A stretch of DNA of 64,000 nucleotides from Aliiroseovarius sediminis. Lineage in GTDB: Bacteria; Pseudomonadota; Alphaproteobacteria; Rhodobacterales; Rhodobacteraceae. Shown here in pieces: positions 26,323 to 35,526 of this stretch. Position 1 is the stretch's first letter. Each line of letters starts with the position of its first letter. The stretch is from positions 186,001 to 250,000 of the forward strand of contig NZ_JALBYP010000018.1 in NCBI RefSeq assembly GCF_022678485.1. Direction: 5' to 3'. The notes below the pieces were generated by a model. It was not told where the DNA came from. It ran no database searches and worked only from the letters and a program-made list of their open reading frames with translations. A program made the position numbers and the translations under genes.

Positions 26323-28158
26323 TCAGTCTTCCATCGCTTCCAATTCATCAATGAAGCCTTCGATCATCGCCAGCCCCTTGTCCCAAAATTTCGGGTCCGA
26401 GGCATCAAGACCGAACGGAGCCAGAAGCTCTTTGTGGTGTTTTGATCCGCCCGCTTTCAGCATCTCGAAATACTTGTCCTGAAAGTCGTCGCCGCCTTCC
26501 TCATAGACCGCGTAAAGCGCATTCACGAGACCGTCGCCAAACGCGTAGGCATAGACGTAGAAGGGCGAATGGACGAAATGCGGGATGTAGGCCCAGAAGG
26601 TTTCATAACCGTCCATGAATTCGAATACCGGGCCAAGGCTTTCACCCTGAACGCTCATCCAGATGTCGTTGATCTGGTCGGGGGTCAACTCGCCGCCCGC
26701 ACGAGCTTCGTGCAGTTTGCATTCGAAGTCATAAAATGCGATTTGGCGCACGACCGTGTTGATCATGTCTTCGACCTTGCCTGCCAGAAGAACCTTCTTC
26801 TCAGCCGTGGTTTTCGCTTCGCTCAGCAGTTTGCGAAAGGTCAGCATTTCACCGAAGACCGAGGCAGTTTCGGCCAGCGTCAGCGGCGTTGATGACAGCA
26901 TCTCGCCCTGATCTGCGGCCAGCACCTGGTGGACGCCGTGGCCGAGTTCGTGGGCCAAAGTCATCACGTCGCGGGGCTTGCCGAGGTAGTTCAGCATCAC
27001 ATAAGGGTGTACGTTGGTCACTGTGGGGTGGGCGAACGCGCCCGGCGCCTTGCCGGGTTTTACGCCCGCGTCGATCCAACCTTTTGAAAAGAACGGTGCT
27101 GCAATCTCGGCCATGCGTGGGTCGAAATCAGCATAAGCGTCCATGACGATCTTCTCAGCCGCAGGCCAATCGACCAGCTTGTCGTCCTCCATTGGCAGGG
27201 GCGCGTTGCGGTCCCAAACCTGCATCACGTCCAGCCCCAGCCACTTGCGTTTCAATTCATAATACCGGTGGCTCAGGCGCGGATAGGCGGCGACCACGGC
27301 GTTGCGCAAGGCTTCGACCACTTCGGGTTCCACGTGGTTTGCAAGGTGACGCCCGGTCTGCGGGCTGGGCATCTTGCGCCATGTGTCCTCGATGTCCTTT
27401 TCTTTGACCAAGGTGTTGTGAACGCGCGAAAAGATCTTGATGTTCTCGTCCAGCACACGGGCAATTTCTTCCGCGGCGGCTTGGCGAATATCGCGGTCCT
27501 GGTCGGTCAGAAGGTTCGCCGTGGCTTCAAGCCCCAGTTCTTCGCCATCGACGGTGAAAACCAGCCCCGCGATGGTTTCGTCAAACAAGGTGTTCCAAGC
27601 CGATGCGCCGACCGAGGACTTGTCGTGCAGAAAATGCTCCAACTCGTCGGACAGTTGATATGGTCGCAAGGCGCGCAGTCGGTCAAAAATGGGCTTGTAG
27701 CGGGCCAGTGCCGCATTGTCGGCAAACCAGCCGTCCAGCACCTTGTCGTCGATCCGGTTCACTTCCAGCGAGAAAAAGACAAGCGGCGCGGTGAATACAG
27801 TGATCTTTTCTTGGCAGTTTTGCAAAAACTGCGCGCGGTCGGCATCGGTGGTTTTCTGATAATAGCGCAGACCGGCGAAAGACATGATGCGCCCGCCGAT
27901 CAGGTCGATTTTTTCATAATCTTCGATACAGCCCAACATGCCTGCGGCATCCAGATCCGCCAGTTTATCTTGATACGTCGCGGCAAAATCGGCGCAGGCT
28001 TTTTCAAGCCACTGCAAATCGCGCGCGAGTTCAGGGGCATCTTGCGAGGCGTAAAGGTCGCTCAGATCCCATTCGGGCAATCCCTCAAGCGGTTTGTCAC
28101 CGGTTTGTGCGTTTGCATCAAATACGGGACGGGCGGGGAAGGGAAGGGTGGTAAGCAT
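26323..28158 (-). CDS. pepF: Oligoendopeptidase F (M3 metallopeptidase)
   Basis: This 611-residue zinc peptidase has the HExxH motif in LAHELGHGVHQVLA near residue 390, with the downstream glutamate in TLAETASVFGEMLTFRKL. N-terminal helical lobes precede it. PepF cleaves short peptides in the cytoplasm. No signal peptide is seen. The gene is divergent from PBP1A with 186 bp between the starts. Length is normal for the alphaproteobacterial group. Confidence 0.93.
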   Translation of the reverse strand: MLTTLPFPARPVFDANAQTGDKPLEGLPEWDLSDLYASQDAPELARDLQWLEKACADFAATYQDKLADLDAAGMLGCIEDYEKIDLIGGRIMSFAGLRYYQKTTDADRAQFLQNCQEKITVFTAPLVFFSLEVNRIDDKVLDGWFADNAALARYKPIFDRLRALRPYQLSDELEHFLHDKSSVGASAWNTLFDETIAGLVFTVDGEELGLEATANLLTDQDRDIRQAAAEEIARVLDENIKIFSRVHNTLVKEKDIEDTWRKMPSPQTGRHLANHVEPEVVEALRNAVVAAYPRLSHRYYELKRKWLGLDVMQVWDRNAPLPMEDDKLVDWPAAEKIVMDAYADFDPRMAEIAAPFFSKGWIDAGVKPGKAPGAFAHPTVTNVHPYVMLNYLGKPRDVMTLAHELGHGVHQVLAADQGEMLSSTPLTLAETASVFGEMLTFRKLLSEAKTTAEKKVLLAGKVEDMINTVVRQIAFYDFECKLHEARAGGELTPDQINDIWMSVQGESLGPVFEFMDGYETFWAYIPHFVHSPFYVYAYAFGDGLVNALYAVYEEGGDDFQDKYFEMLKAGGSKHHKELLAPFGLDASDPKFWDKGLAMIEGFIDELEAMED

Positions 28159-28344
28159 TGGGCCTCCGGTTTTGTGTGTGGGTCAAGACATATGACGCGG
28201 GCAGGTCAGTTGCAATCCGCCCCCGCAGGGTGTGACGTTTGCCGCGACAAAGGGCGCAAAATGGCCGATTTTCCCCGCCAAGGGGTTTTGACCCGGCCCT
28301 GCGGTCCCTTTATAGGAAGGAAGCAGAATTCAAAGGACGCGCGC

Positions 28345-30885
28345 GTGATCAGATTCATTCTTGGCATTTTCGGTGCCGTGTTTACCGGCATTACGTTGGC
28401 CATTTTCATGGCTGCGCTGGCGATCGGCGGCGTTTTCTGGATGTATTCCAGGGACTTGCCCAGCCACGAACAACTTGCCAACTATACGCCGGCAACCATC
28501 AGTCGGGTGTATTCCGGCGAAGGTCAACTGATGGATGAATTCGCCCGCGAACGCCGCCTGTTCACCCCCGCTGACGAGGTTCCGGCACTTGTGAAGCACG
28601 CTTTCATCTCGGCCGAGGACAAGAATTTCTATACCCATGCGGGGTTTGACCCGCGTGGGATCGCGGCGGCTGCACTTGAAGCGGCGCGGGGTGGCAAGCT
28701 GCGTGGCGCGTCCACCATTCCGCAGCAGGTGGTAAAGAACTTCCTGCTCAGCTCTGAGCGATCGGCGGAGCGCAAGATCAAGGAGCTGATCCTGTCGGTG
28801 CGTCTGGAAAGCACCTTGTCCAAAGATGAGATTCTGGCGCTGTATCTTAACGAGATTTTTCTGGGTCAGAACTCGTATGGTGTGACCGCCGCTGCGCAGA
28901 CCTATTTCAACAAGACACTGGACGAATTGGAGCCGCACGAGGCTGCAACGTTGGCCGCGATGCCGCAAGCGCCCAGCAATTACCACCCTGTTCGTGCGAA
29001 GGAACGTCTGCTGTCGCGGCGCAATTACGTCCTGCGCGAGATGTTTCAGAACGGGTATCTGGACCGGGCGACTTACGACACCGAGGTGGCAAAGCCCCTG
29101 AGGTCGGTTCAGAATGGCGACTTCCCCGCTTTTCGCGAGGCGCTTCCGCCGCGGGATTACTTCACCGACGAAATCCGCCGCCAACTCAGCCGTGATTTCG
29201 GGGAAGAGGAGTTTTTTACCGGCGGTTTGGCCGTACGCGCCACCGTCGACCCGGATTTGCAGGACGTGGCCGCGAAAAGCCTGCGCATAGGGCTTGAGAA
29301 ATATGACCGCAGCCGAGGCGTCTGGCGTCCGACCGGCGTGACCTTGCCCAACGAGGCGCTGGCCGACGAAGACACGTGGCGCGCGGCACTGGCGGACACT
29401 CGTTTTCCGCGAGATATCGAAGGCTGGTACCCGGCTGTTGTGCTGGACGTCGGCGCTAATGATGCGCGCATCGGGATTGAAGGCGTGCCCGAGGACGAAG
29501 ACGGTCACTGGATTCCCGCCAAGGACGTGACATGGGCGCGTCGCCGTCTGGAAGACCGCAGTCTTGGACGCCGCGCACAGGTCGCAGGCGATTTGTTGAA
29601 GGTGGGCGAGGTCGTGCATGTTCGCCAAATGACCCGTGATGATGACGGCAGCTTCATCCGCTGGACATTGCGACAGGTGCCCGAAGTGCAGGGCGGGTTC
29701 ATGGCAATGGACGTGAACACCGGCCGGGTGATCGCGATGCAGGGGGGCTTTAGCTATCAGCATTCGGTCTTCAACCGGGCCACGCAAGCAACGCGTCAGC
29801 CGGGGTCGAGCTTCAAGCCCTTCGTCTATGCGGCGGCGCTGGACAGTGGCTTTTCGCCTGCCACCATCGTCATCGACGCCCCGATCGAGGTTGTCGCGGG
29901 GGGTAAAATCTGGCGGCCCAAGAACTATTCCAATCGTTTTTATGGCCCAACGCCCCTACGGACGGGGATCGAGCAGTCGCGCAACTTGATGACCGTACGT
30001 CTGGCGCAGGAAATCGGAATGGACACGGTGGCGGGCTATGCTGAACGCTTCGGCGTCTATGACCGTATGAACCAGTTTCTGGCGAACTCTTTAGGCGCCG
30101 AGGAAACGACGCTTTTTCGCATGGTCGCCGCCTACGCGATGTTTGCCAATGGCGGAGAGCGGGTTGAACCCACGCTGGTCGACCGGGTACAGGACCGTTG
30201 GGGCAAGACTATTTATCGCCATGACAGCCGCCAATGCACCGATTGCGACGACCCCACGCTTGCCAATGGGCAGGCGCCGGAGATTGTATCAGACCGCGAA
30301 CGGGTGATGAACGCCATCACCGCCTATCAGTTGACCTCGATGTTGCGGGGGGTGGTGGAACGCGGCACCGCGCGCAGCGTGGTCAACCTGCCGGTGCCGA
30401 CGGCTGGCAAGACCGGCACGACCAATGACGAACGCGACGCGTGGTTCGTCGGCTTTACGTCGAACATCGTGGCCGGGTGCTATATCGGGTATGATCGCCC
30501 GCGCTCGATGCCTGGCACGTCGGGTGGGGGTATGTGTGGCCCTGTGTTCCAGCGTTTCATGTTAGAGGCGATCAAGGAATATGGCGGCGGTGAATTCAAG
30601 GTTCCGCCGGGCGGGCATTTCATCAAGATTGATCGCTTTACCGGCTCGCGCCTGCCGCCCGACGCTTCGGGCGATCACGTGGTCGCCGAATATTTCCGCG
30701 ATGGGGAAGAACCGCTGTTCGGCGTGATGTTTGACGGCGGCTTTGCGATGGGGGCCAACCTGCCCATGTTTGACCGTGGCGAAACCGACGATGAAGGAAC
30801 GCAGGTCCAGACCTCGACAGGGAAAACCGTTGTGGTGCCGGGCAAGGCCGATTTTGGCTCGATGTCGTCGGGGGGGCTATACTAG
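28345..30885 (+). CDS. mrcA: Penicillin-binding protein 1A (bifunctional transglycosylase/transpeptidase)
   Basis: This 846-residue protein starts at GTG with AAAGGA 8 bases upstream. A signal-anchor helix spans about residues 4-32. The GT51 domain shows FISAEDKNFYTHAGFDPRGI and ASTIPQQVVKNFLLSSERSA. The transpeptidase domain shows S-S-F-K in RQPGSSFKPFVYAAAL and K-T-G-T-T-N in the C-terminal third, with an OB-like insert between them. It builds and cross-links peptidoglycan in the periplasm. An open frame extends upstream to 27268, but that part is antisense to pepF and is not part of the gene. Confidence 0.94.
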   Translation: MIRFILGIFGAVFTGITLAIFMAALAIGGVFWMYSRDLPSHEQLANYTPATISRVYSGEGQLMDEFARERRLFTPADEVPALVKHAFISAEDKNFYTHAGFDPRGIAAAALEAARGGKLRGASTIPQQVVKNFLLSSERSAERKIKELILSVRLESTLSKDEILALYLNEIFLGQNSYGVTAAAQTYFNKTLDELEPHEAATLAAMPQAPSNYHPVRAKERLLSRRNYVLREMFQNGYLDRATYDTEVAKPLRSVQNGDFPAFREALPPRDYFTDEIRRQLSRDFGEEEFFTGGLAVRATVDPDLQDVAAKSLRIGLEKYDRSRGVWRPTGVTLPNEALADEDTWRAALADTRFPRDIEGWYPAVVLDVGANDARIGIEGVPEDEDGHWIPAKDVTWARRRLEDRSLGRRAQVAGDLLKVGEVVHVRQMTRDDDGSFIRWTLRQVPEVQGGFMAMDVNTGRVIAMQGGFSYQHSVFNRATQATRQPGSSFKPFVYAAALDSGFSPATIVIDAPIEVVAGGKIWRPKNYSNRFYGPTPLRTGIEQSRNLMTVRLAQEIGMDTVAGYAERFGVYDRMNQFLANSLGAEETTLFRMVAAYAMFANGGERVEPTLVDRVQDRWGKTIYRHDSRQCTDCDDPTLANGQAPEIVSDRERVMNAITAYQLTSMLRGVVERGTARSVVNLPVPTAGKTGTTNDERDAWFVGFTSNIVAGCYIGYDRPRSMPGTSGGGMCGPVFQRFMLEAIKEYGGGEFKVPPGGHFIKIDRFTGSRLPPDASGDHVVAEYFRDGEEPLFGVMFDGGFAMGANLPMFDRGETDDEGTQVQTSTGKTVVVPGKADFGSMSSGGLY

Positions 30886-31429
30886 GGCGTCAGCCTTGGC
30901 GGGCGTTAACCATTCATATGTGCCAAGACGCATTTTGCCCATTGTCATTCCAACCCCGGACCACGTATGGTCAGCATGAGGTGGACCACACACTCATGTG
31001 TGATCACCCGCAAGAGTTTCGCTGTTACGTCGACCGAATGTAGGCCAAGGCCGCAGACCGGGACAAAACAGTCCGATAATGCCACGGAACGCGCCCCTAT
31101 GGGCTGGCTGCCGCGGTGAGAAATTGAAGATCGACGACGGTCGAGCCGGAAGGGCCGCCGCCTTTGGTTGGAAAATACGCCCGATGTCTGACAACAGGCC
31201 GGGCACTTGAATGGGTCGCGCCGGGGCGTTCTGATAAGTCAGCCACCCCTTGCCGCGACCGGAGAAGAAACGCGATGATGCGCGAGAGGATCGAGCAAAC
31301 ACAGACGGCAGGGCGCAAGCCTCTTGCCGTGTTGCTGCGTCCCACGCATCGCTTCGCCCTGACAAGCCACCCCGAAAACCGCGCGCTTCCACCAGGAAGG
31401 GCGCGCCGATCGCGGTGCAGAAAGAATAT
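30886..31429. other. Long leader of the RNase E gene
   Basis: This 544-bp stretch between PBP1A and rne shows no convincing gene; the open frames in it lack family features. It contains the inverted repeat CACAC-tcat-GTGTG (30989-31002) and GC-rich segments. RNase E is autoregulated through a long structured 5' UTR in E. coli, so a similar leader here is plausible but inferred. Confidence 0.5.
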
Positions 31430-34294
31430 ATGCCCAAGAAGATGCTTATTGATGCCACCCACGCGGAAGAAACCCGCGTTGTGGTGGTGGACGGAAACAA
31501 GGTCGAGGAATTTGACTTTGAATCGGAAAACAAACGCCAGCTAGCTGGCAACATTTATCTGGCCAAGGTGACGCGGGTCGAACCCTCGTTGCAGGCGGCC
31601 TTTGTCGATTACGGCGGCAATCGCCACGGTTTTCTGGCTTTCTCGGAAATTCATCCGGATTATTACCAAATCCCCGTCGCTGACCGCGAGGCGCTTCTGG
31701 AAGAAGAACGCGCCTATGCCGAAGCTATGGCTGCCGAAGAGGAAAAGCCCAAATCGCGCCGCCGCCGATCCCGCCCGCGCAGCCAGTCCAAAGCCGAAGA
31801 GGCTATTTCAGACGACGCCGTTACCACGAAGGAGATCGAGTCGTCCAGTTCAAGCATGGATGTGATCGACCTTGAAGACGGCGATGAAAACGGCAATGGC
31901 GACCCGCTTGAGGGGCAGTCGCCCATGGAGTTGGTCGAAGAGACCCCTGTCGAAGAACCGATTGACGAACCCAATGGCGACGACCAGCCGTCGAAGGCCA
32001 AGGATGACAGCTCTGACGACGACAGTTCGGACGATGAGGACAGCGACGATGACGATGACGCCCCGCTGGATGCAACCGAAAAGGACGACCAGATCGAAAG
32101 CGTCGCGGACGACGATTCAACCGATGACATCCGCCCACGCCGCAAGCCGCGCCCCAAGCGTTACAAGATTCAGGAAGTAATCAAAGTGCGCCAGATCCTT
32201 CTGGTGCAGGTGGTGAAAGAAGAACGTGGCAACAAAGGCGCCGCACTGACCACCTACTTGTCGCTGGCGGGTCGCTATTGCGTCCTTATGCCCAACACTG
32301 CACGCGGGGGCGGCATCAGCCGCAAGATCACCAACGCACCCGATCGCAAAAAACTGAAGGAAATTGCCGCCGAGATCGACGTGCCGACAGGCGCTGGCCT
32401 GATTGTACGCACGGCAGGCGCCAAGCGCACCAAGTCCGAAATCAGGCGCGACTATGAATATCTGCAACGTCTATGGGAACAAATCCGCGAACTCACGCTG
32501 AATTCAACTGCGCCGGCCAAGATTTACGAGGAAGGCAACCTGATCAAACGCTCGATCCGCGACTTGTATTCGCGTGAAATTGACGAAGTGTTTGTGGAGG
32601 GCGAAGTCGGCTATCGCACCGCCAAGGACTTCATGAAAATGATCATGCCGTCCCATGCGAAAAACGTGAAGCTGTATCAGGACCAGATGCCGTTGTTTGC
32701 GCGCTATCAGGTCGAAAGCTATTTGTCGGGCATGTTCAGCCCAACGGTGCAGCTGAAATCCGGCGGTTATATCGTGATCGGCGTGACCGAGGCACTGGTA
32801 GCCATCGACGTGAACTCGGGCCGTGCCACCAAAGAAGGCTCGATCGAGGAAACGGCGCTGAAAACCAACCTTGAGGCCGCGGAAGAAGTGGCGCGCCAAC
32901 TGCGTCTGCGCGACCTTGCGGGCCTGATCGTGATCGACTTTATCGACATGGACGAACGGCGCAACAATAACGCCGTTGAAAAGCGGATGAAGGACAAGCT
33001 GAAAACCGATCGCGCCCGCATCCAAGTGGGCCGGATTTCCGGTTTCGGCCTGATGGAAATGTCGCGCCAACGTCTGCGCCCCGGCATGATCGAGGCAACG
33101 ACCCAGCCCTGCCACCACTGTCATGGTACGGGCCTGATCCGGTCTGACGACAACCTTGCGCTGTCCATCCTGCGTCAGCTTGAAGAAGAAGGCGTGCGCC
33201 GCCGTTCGCGCGAAGCTCTGGTCAAGGCGCCGGTCGGGATCGTCAATTTCCTTGTGAACAACAAACGCGAACATATCGCCCAGATCGAGGCGCGTTATGG
33301 CATGGCCGTCCGGGTCGAGGGTGATCCCTCTCTGGTCTCGCCCGATTTCACGATCGAGAAGTTCAAGACCGCCACCCGCACGGTGCCGGAATCTTCGGAT
33401 GCGGTCGTATCGGTAGACGCATCCTTGATGCAAGAAATCGACGATGTGGAAGAGGCGGAGGTTGTCCCCCACGATAATGGCGAGGATGATGAGACGAAGC
33501 CCAAAAAACGCCGCCGCCCACGCCGTCGTCGCCGCAAGCCGTCGAACGGAGGGGATGAGAGTTCGGATAGCCAGAACGGTGACAGCCCGGAACAGAAGGA
33601 CGCGTCGCCTGAGGTGAAGGAAACAGCACCAACCGACGACAAGACCGACACGCCTGCCGCAGACGCGGATGAAAAGCCCAAGCGCAAACGCGCACCCCGC
33701 AAGCGCGGTGCGGTTGCCGAAGCCGGGGCAGATGATGCAACGAACGCGGATAATGCCGCGGCTGCGGACGGGGCGGATGCCGACGCGACTGCGAAGGCCG
33801 ATGCCGATGCAAAGGCCGAGGCTGACGAGAAACCCAAGCGCAAGCGCGCGCCTCGCAAGCGGGCTGCAGCTGTCGCAAACTCCGATGAGGCGGTCGTACA
33901 AGGCGCAGCGTCGGAGGCAGACGTGGACGAGGCCCCCAAGAAACCTGCACGCAAACCTCGCGCCAAGAAGGCGATCGTCGAAGACGCCAAGACGGACGAA
34001 ACCGAAGCTGCGCCGACCGACGATGCTAAAACTGAGGTTGATGCCAAGCCTGCCAAGCCGACCCGCAAACGGGCCCCGGCAAAACGCAAAAAGGTTGACG
34101 AAACGGCAAACGCTCCCGAAGGCGGCGCAGATGTGACCCCGATGCCCGCGCCTGAAACCGCAGAGCCTGCGCCGGACACGACGCCTGCGCCTGCGCCGGA
34201 AAGTGCCAAGCCTGACGTGACACCAGAACCTCAGCCTGCATCGGACGAGCCGTCAAAGCCCAAACGCAAAGGGTGGTGGTCACTGGGTCGCTAA
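31430..34294 (+). CDS. rne: Ribonuclease E
   Basis: This 954-residue endoribonuclease is the core of RNA decay and rRNA/tRNA maturation. The S1 domain opens at LAGNIYLAKVTRVEPSLQAA and contains FVDYGGNRHGFL. It is interrupted by an acidic, low-complexity insert of about 130 residues (roughly 100-235). The DNase I-like catalytic domain has VAIDVNSGR and VIDFIDM with the two metal aspartates, and the zinc link is CHHCHGTG. The C-terminal 250 residues are a disordered Ala/Lys/Pro-rich scaffold with repeated KPKRKRAPRK blocks for RNA or partner binding. Start MPKKMLID was chosen by family alignment; the longer frame upstream is leader. Confidence 0.96.
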   Translation: MPKKMLIDATHAEETRVVVVDGNKVEEFDFESENKRQLAGNIYLAKVTRVEPSLQAAFVDYGGNRHGFLAFSEIHPDYYQIPVADREALLEEERAYAEAMAAEEEKPKSRRRRSRPRSQSKAEEAISDDAVTTKEIESSSSSMDVIDLEDGDENGNGDPLEGQSPMELVEETPVEEPIDEPNGDDQPSKAKDDSSDDDSSDDEDSDDDDDAPLDATEKDDQIESVADDDSTDDIRPRRKPRPKRYKIQEVIKVRQILLVQVVKEERGNKGAALTTYLSLAGRYCVLMPNTARGGGISRKITNAPDRKKLKEIAAEIDVPTGAGLIVRTAGAKRTKSEIRRDYEYLQRLWEQIRELTLNSTAPAKIYEEGNLIKRSIRDLYSREIDEVFVEGEVGYRTAKDFMKMIMPSHAKNVKLYQDQMPLFARYQVESYLSGMFSPTVQLKSGGYIVIGVTEALVAIDVNSGRATKEGSIEETALKTNLEAAEEVARQLRLRDLAGLIVIDFIDMDERRNNNAVEKRMKDKLKTDRARIQVGRISGFGLMEMSRQRLRPGMIEATTQPCHHCHGTGLIRSDDNLALSILRQLEEEGVRRRSREALVKAPVGIVNFLVNNKREHIAQIEARYGMAVRVEGDPSLVSPDFTIEKFKTATRTVPESSDAVVSVDASLMQEIDDVEEAEVVPHDNGEDDETKPKKRRRPRRRRRKPSNGGDESSDSQNGDSPEQKDASPEVKETAPTDDKTDTPAADADEKPKRKRAPRKRGAVAEAGADDATNADNAAAADGADADATAKADADAKAEADEKPKRKRAPRKRAAAVANSDEAVVQGAASEADVDEAPKKPARKPRAKKAIVEDAKTDETEAAPTDDAKTEVDAKPAKPTRKRAPAKRKKVDETANAPEGGADVTPMPAPETAEPAPDTTPAPAPESAKPDVTPEPQPASDEPSKPKRKGWWSLGR

Positions 34295-34321
34295 GAGTTT
34301 TCTGCCAAGATAAGAAAGACG

Positions 34322-34348
34322 AAGGCCGGGGCATGCCCGGCCTTTGTT
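34322..34348. terminator. Intrinsic terminator, bidirectional
   Basis: AAGGCCGGG (34322-34330) pairs perfectly with CCCGGCCTT (34336-34344), followed by TGTT. The AA/TT ends suit both strands. It lies between the convergent rne and tusA genes. Confidence 0.85.
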
Positions 34349-34352
34349 GTGA

Positions 34353-34580
34353 TCAGCCCTTGCGGATGAAGTAATGGGTGCTGTTGCCCGCCTTGTTCTG
34401 GGCCAGCAGGGTGTGGCCCTGTTCGGCACAGAAATGCGGCACGTCGATCACCGCAGCCGGATCAGTCGCCTGCAGGCGCAAAATCTGGCCTTTTTCAAGC
34501 GATTTCAAACGCTTGCGCGCTTTCAGAACAGGCAGCGGACACAGAAGCCCCATTGCATCCAGATCGTCGTCAAATTCCAT
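34353..34580 (-). CDS. tusA: TusA-family sulfur carrier
   Basis: This 75-residue protein has the C-P-x-P signature (GLLCPLPVLKARKRL) with the persulfide-carrying cysteine at position 14. The family fold ends with AGNSTHYFIRKG. TusA proteins relay sulfur for tRNA thiolation or other pathways. The start is ATG 34580 with AAGGGAAG upstream; the longer frame to 34796 lacks family features. It is divergent from ccdA with 115 bp between the starts. Confidence 0.87.
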   Translation of the reverse strand: MEFDDDLDAMGLLCPLPVLKARKRLKSLEKGQILRLQATDPAAVIDVPHFCAEQGHTLLAQNKAGNSTHYFIRKG

Positions 34581-34695
34581 ATCTTCCCTTAGGCGCTTGG
34601 CGCTTTGCTGTCCATCCATCAGGGTGCACCAATATGTCGCGCAGTTGTGACAAACAGGCAGGTGACGGCGCAGATTTGGCGCGCTATGTGGGGGT

Positions 34696-35448
34696 ATGTT
34701 TGGATTTGAACTCATAGATGCAAGCCTGCTGCCGGCATTGATCATCGCCTTCGTCGCGGGGATTCTGAGCTTTCTCAGCCCTTGCGTGCTGCCCATTGTG
34801 CCGCCCTATCTGGCCTACATGTCCGGCGTCAGCATGGGCGAGATGAGCGAGGGTAGAAGTGCCGCCCGCAAGGCCACTCTCGCGGCTTTGTTCTTCGTCA
34901 TGGGCCTGTCCACCGTTTTTCTGTTCCTCGGCTTTGCGGCCTCGGCTTTCGGGGCATTTTTCCTGCAAAATCAACAACTTTTTTCCACGTTCGCGGGAAT
35001 TGTCGTTATGGTGTTCGGCGCGCATTTTCTAGGCGTGATCACGATCCCCTTCTTGAACCGCGACGCACGGCTGGACGCAGGCGATCAGGGTGGCAGCGCG
35101 TTTGGAGCCTATGTTCTGGGGCTGGCTTTTGCCTTTGGCTGGACGCCCTGCATCGGTCCACAACTGGGCGCGATTCTTTCGCTGGCGGCGTCCGAAGGGT
35201 CCGTCACACGGGGCACCACGCTTCTGGCGATCTATGCTGCCGGGCTGGGCATCCCGTTCCTGCTGGTTGCCGCTTTCTTCCCGCGTATGACCGGGGTCAT
35301 GAATTTCATGAAACGACACATGTTGCGGATTGAACGGATCATGGGCCTTCTTCTTTGGACGATTGGCCTGCTGATGCTGACCGGCGGCTTCTCTCGCTTC
35401 TCGTACTGGCTCTTGGAAACTTTCCCGGCACTTGCCGCGCTCGGTTGA
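34696..35448 (+). CDS. ccdA: Cytochrome c biogenesis protein CcdA
   Basis: This 250-residue inner-membrane protein has six hydrophobic segments and the two conserved cysteines in SPCVLPIVPPYLAYMSG (helix 1) and WTPCIGPQLGAIL (helix 4). CcdA passes electrons from cytoplasmic thioredoxin to periplasmic thiol proteins for heme attachment. The strain has a c-type peroxidase in this window that would depend on the pathway. Length fits the family. Confidence 0.9.
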   Translation: MFGFELIDASLLPALIIAFVAGILSFLSPCVLPIVPPYLAYMSGVSMGEMSEGRSAARKATLAALFFVMGLSTVFLFLGFAASAFGAFFLQNQQLFSTFAGIVVMVFGAHFLGVITIPFLNRDARLDAGDQGGSAFGAYVLGLAFAFGWTPCIGPQLGAILSLAASEGSVTRGTTLLAIYAAGLGIPFLLVAAFFPRMTGVMNFMKRHMLRIERIMGLLLWTIGLLMLTGGFSRFSYWLLETFPALAALG

Positions 35449-35526
35449 CCTGAGCATGGTCAGATAGGGGCTTAATTTCGCTGGATGATCGGGCTAGGGT
35501 GCAGGCGAAGCAGTCAGGCTGGGCCA

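Noticed and set aside
27268-28344. Upstream extension of the PBP1A reading frame
   Set aside because: It is antisense to pepF and has no family features; the GTG at 28345 has a good ribosome-binding site and matches the PBP1A N-terminus.
31164-31544. Open frame in the rne leader
   Set aside because: Overlaps the rne start in another frame and lacks signatures.
33640-34270. Repeats in the 3' part of rne
   Set aside because: They are codon-level repeats of Ala/Lys/Pro-rich blocks in the disordered tail, not a DNA repeat array or CRISPR.
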